Of a stretch of DNA of 14,680 nucleotides, positions 14,569 through 14,680 are shown in pieces. The position numbers were made by a program, and so were the translations under genes. Within the stretch, counting starts at the first letter, position 1; each line of letters begins with the position of its first letter. This DNA is from Nitrospira sp. (GTDB lineage Bacteria > Nitrospirota > Nitrospiria > Nitrospirales > Nitrospiraceae), in assembly GCA_015904055.1 (NCBI GenBank), contig JABMDE010000067.1:5715-20394 (forward strand), read 5' to 3'. The notes below the pieces were generated by a model. The model saw only the letters and a program-made list of their open reading frames with translations, ran no database searches and had not been told where the DNA came from.

Positions 14569-14680
14569 ATGAAGGTTATCAAGCTGCTCCACACCCGCAT
14601 GCGCGTGAGCGACCTGGATCAGACGATCCAATTCTATACCAGCGTGCTGGGGCTGGAAGTGATCGAACATAAGACCTCGC
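14569..14680 (+). CDS. gloA: Lactoylglutathione lyase / glyoxalase I-like VOC protein, 3'-truncated by window edge
   Basis: Only 37 full codons are visible. The N-terminus has the glyoxalase I pattern: KLLHTRMRVSDLDQTIQFY (residues 5-23) with a putative metal-ligand His8, then TSVLGLEVIEHK. Glyoxalase I converts the methylglyoxal-glutathione hemithioacetal to S-lactoylglutathione in the cytoplasm. Other vicinal-oxygen-chelate enzymes share this start, so the exact activity is likely but not certain. It has its own promoter immediately upstream and appears to be an independent transcription unit. Confidence 0.8.
   Translation, partial: MKVIKLLHTRMRVSDLDQTIQFYTSVLGLEVIEHKTS

Overview
The window is a 14.7 kb, roughly 60% G+C bacterial segment dominated by a respiratory complex I (nuo) gene cluster. 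A fused nuoCD, a NuoG with formate-dehydrogenase-like features, and long hairpin-rich gaps between operon genes suggest Nitrospira or a close relative in Nitrospirota. That assignment is an inference from protein style and memory; no marker gene here settles it.

Region 1 (1-8153, + strand): the 3' part of nuoB (cut by the window edge), then fused nuoCD, nuoE, nuoF, nuoG and nuoH. These cover most of the NADH-dehydrogenase and Q-module subunits plus the first membrane subunit. Most of the gaps between them (64-79 bp) hold inverted repeats built from related words such as CGTGA, GGCGT and CGTAAGG.

Region 2 (8154-9412): the cluster breaks. The first 84 codons of nuoI, through its first 4Fe-4S motif, run directly into the 3' two thirds of nuoN in another reading frame. 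The rest of nuoI, all of nuoJ, K, L and M, and the start of nuoN are missing at this junction near 8415-8420. It is either a real internal deletion that destroys the proton-pumping arm at this locus or an assembly artefact. This is the most important observation in the window.

Region 3 (9413-11995, + strand): a YihY/BrkB-family membrane protein, a 264-bp gap with inverted repeats, and a 466-residue multi-pass membrane protein of unknown function whose central part looks like an ECF-transporter S component.

Region 4 (11996-13273): a convergent hairpin terminator, then a minus-strand site-2 protease (M50 family) with two C-terminal CBS domains and an exact 15-bp in-frame tandem duplication.

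Region 5 (13274-14680, + strand): a secreted polysaccharide deacetylase overlapping a GNAT acetyltransferase by ATGA, a repeat-rich gap with a good promoter, and the start of a glyoxalase I (gloA-like) gene cut by the window end. Several stand-alone genes have a -10-like element 6-9 nt before the start codon and no Shine-Dalgarno sequence, suggesting leaderless transcripts. I found no CRISPR array, tRNA, rRNA, transposase or defence system.
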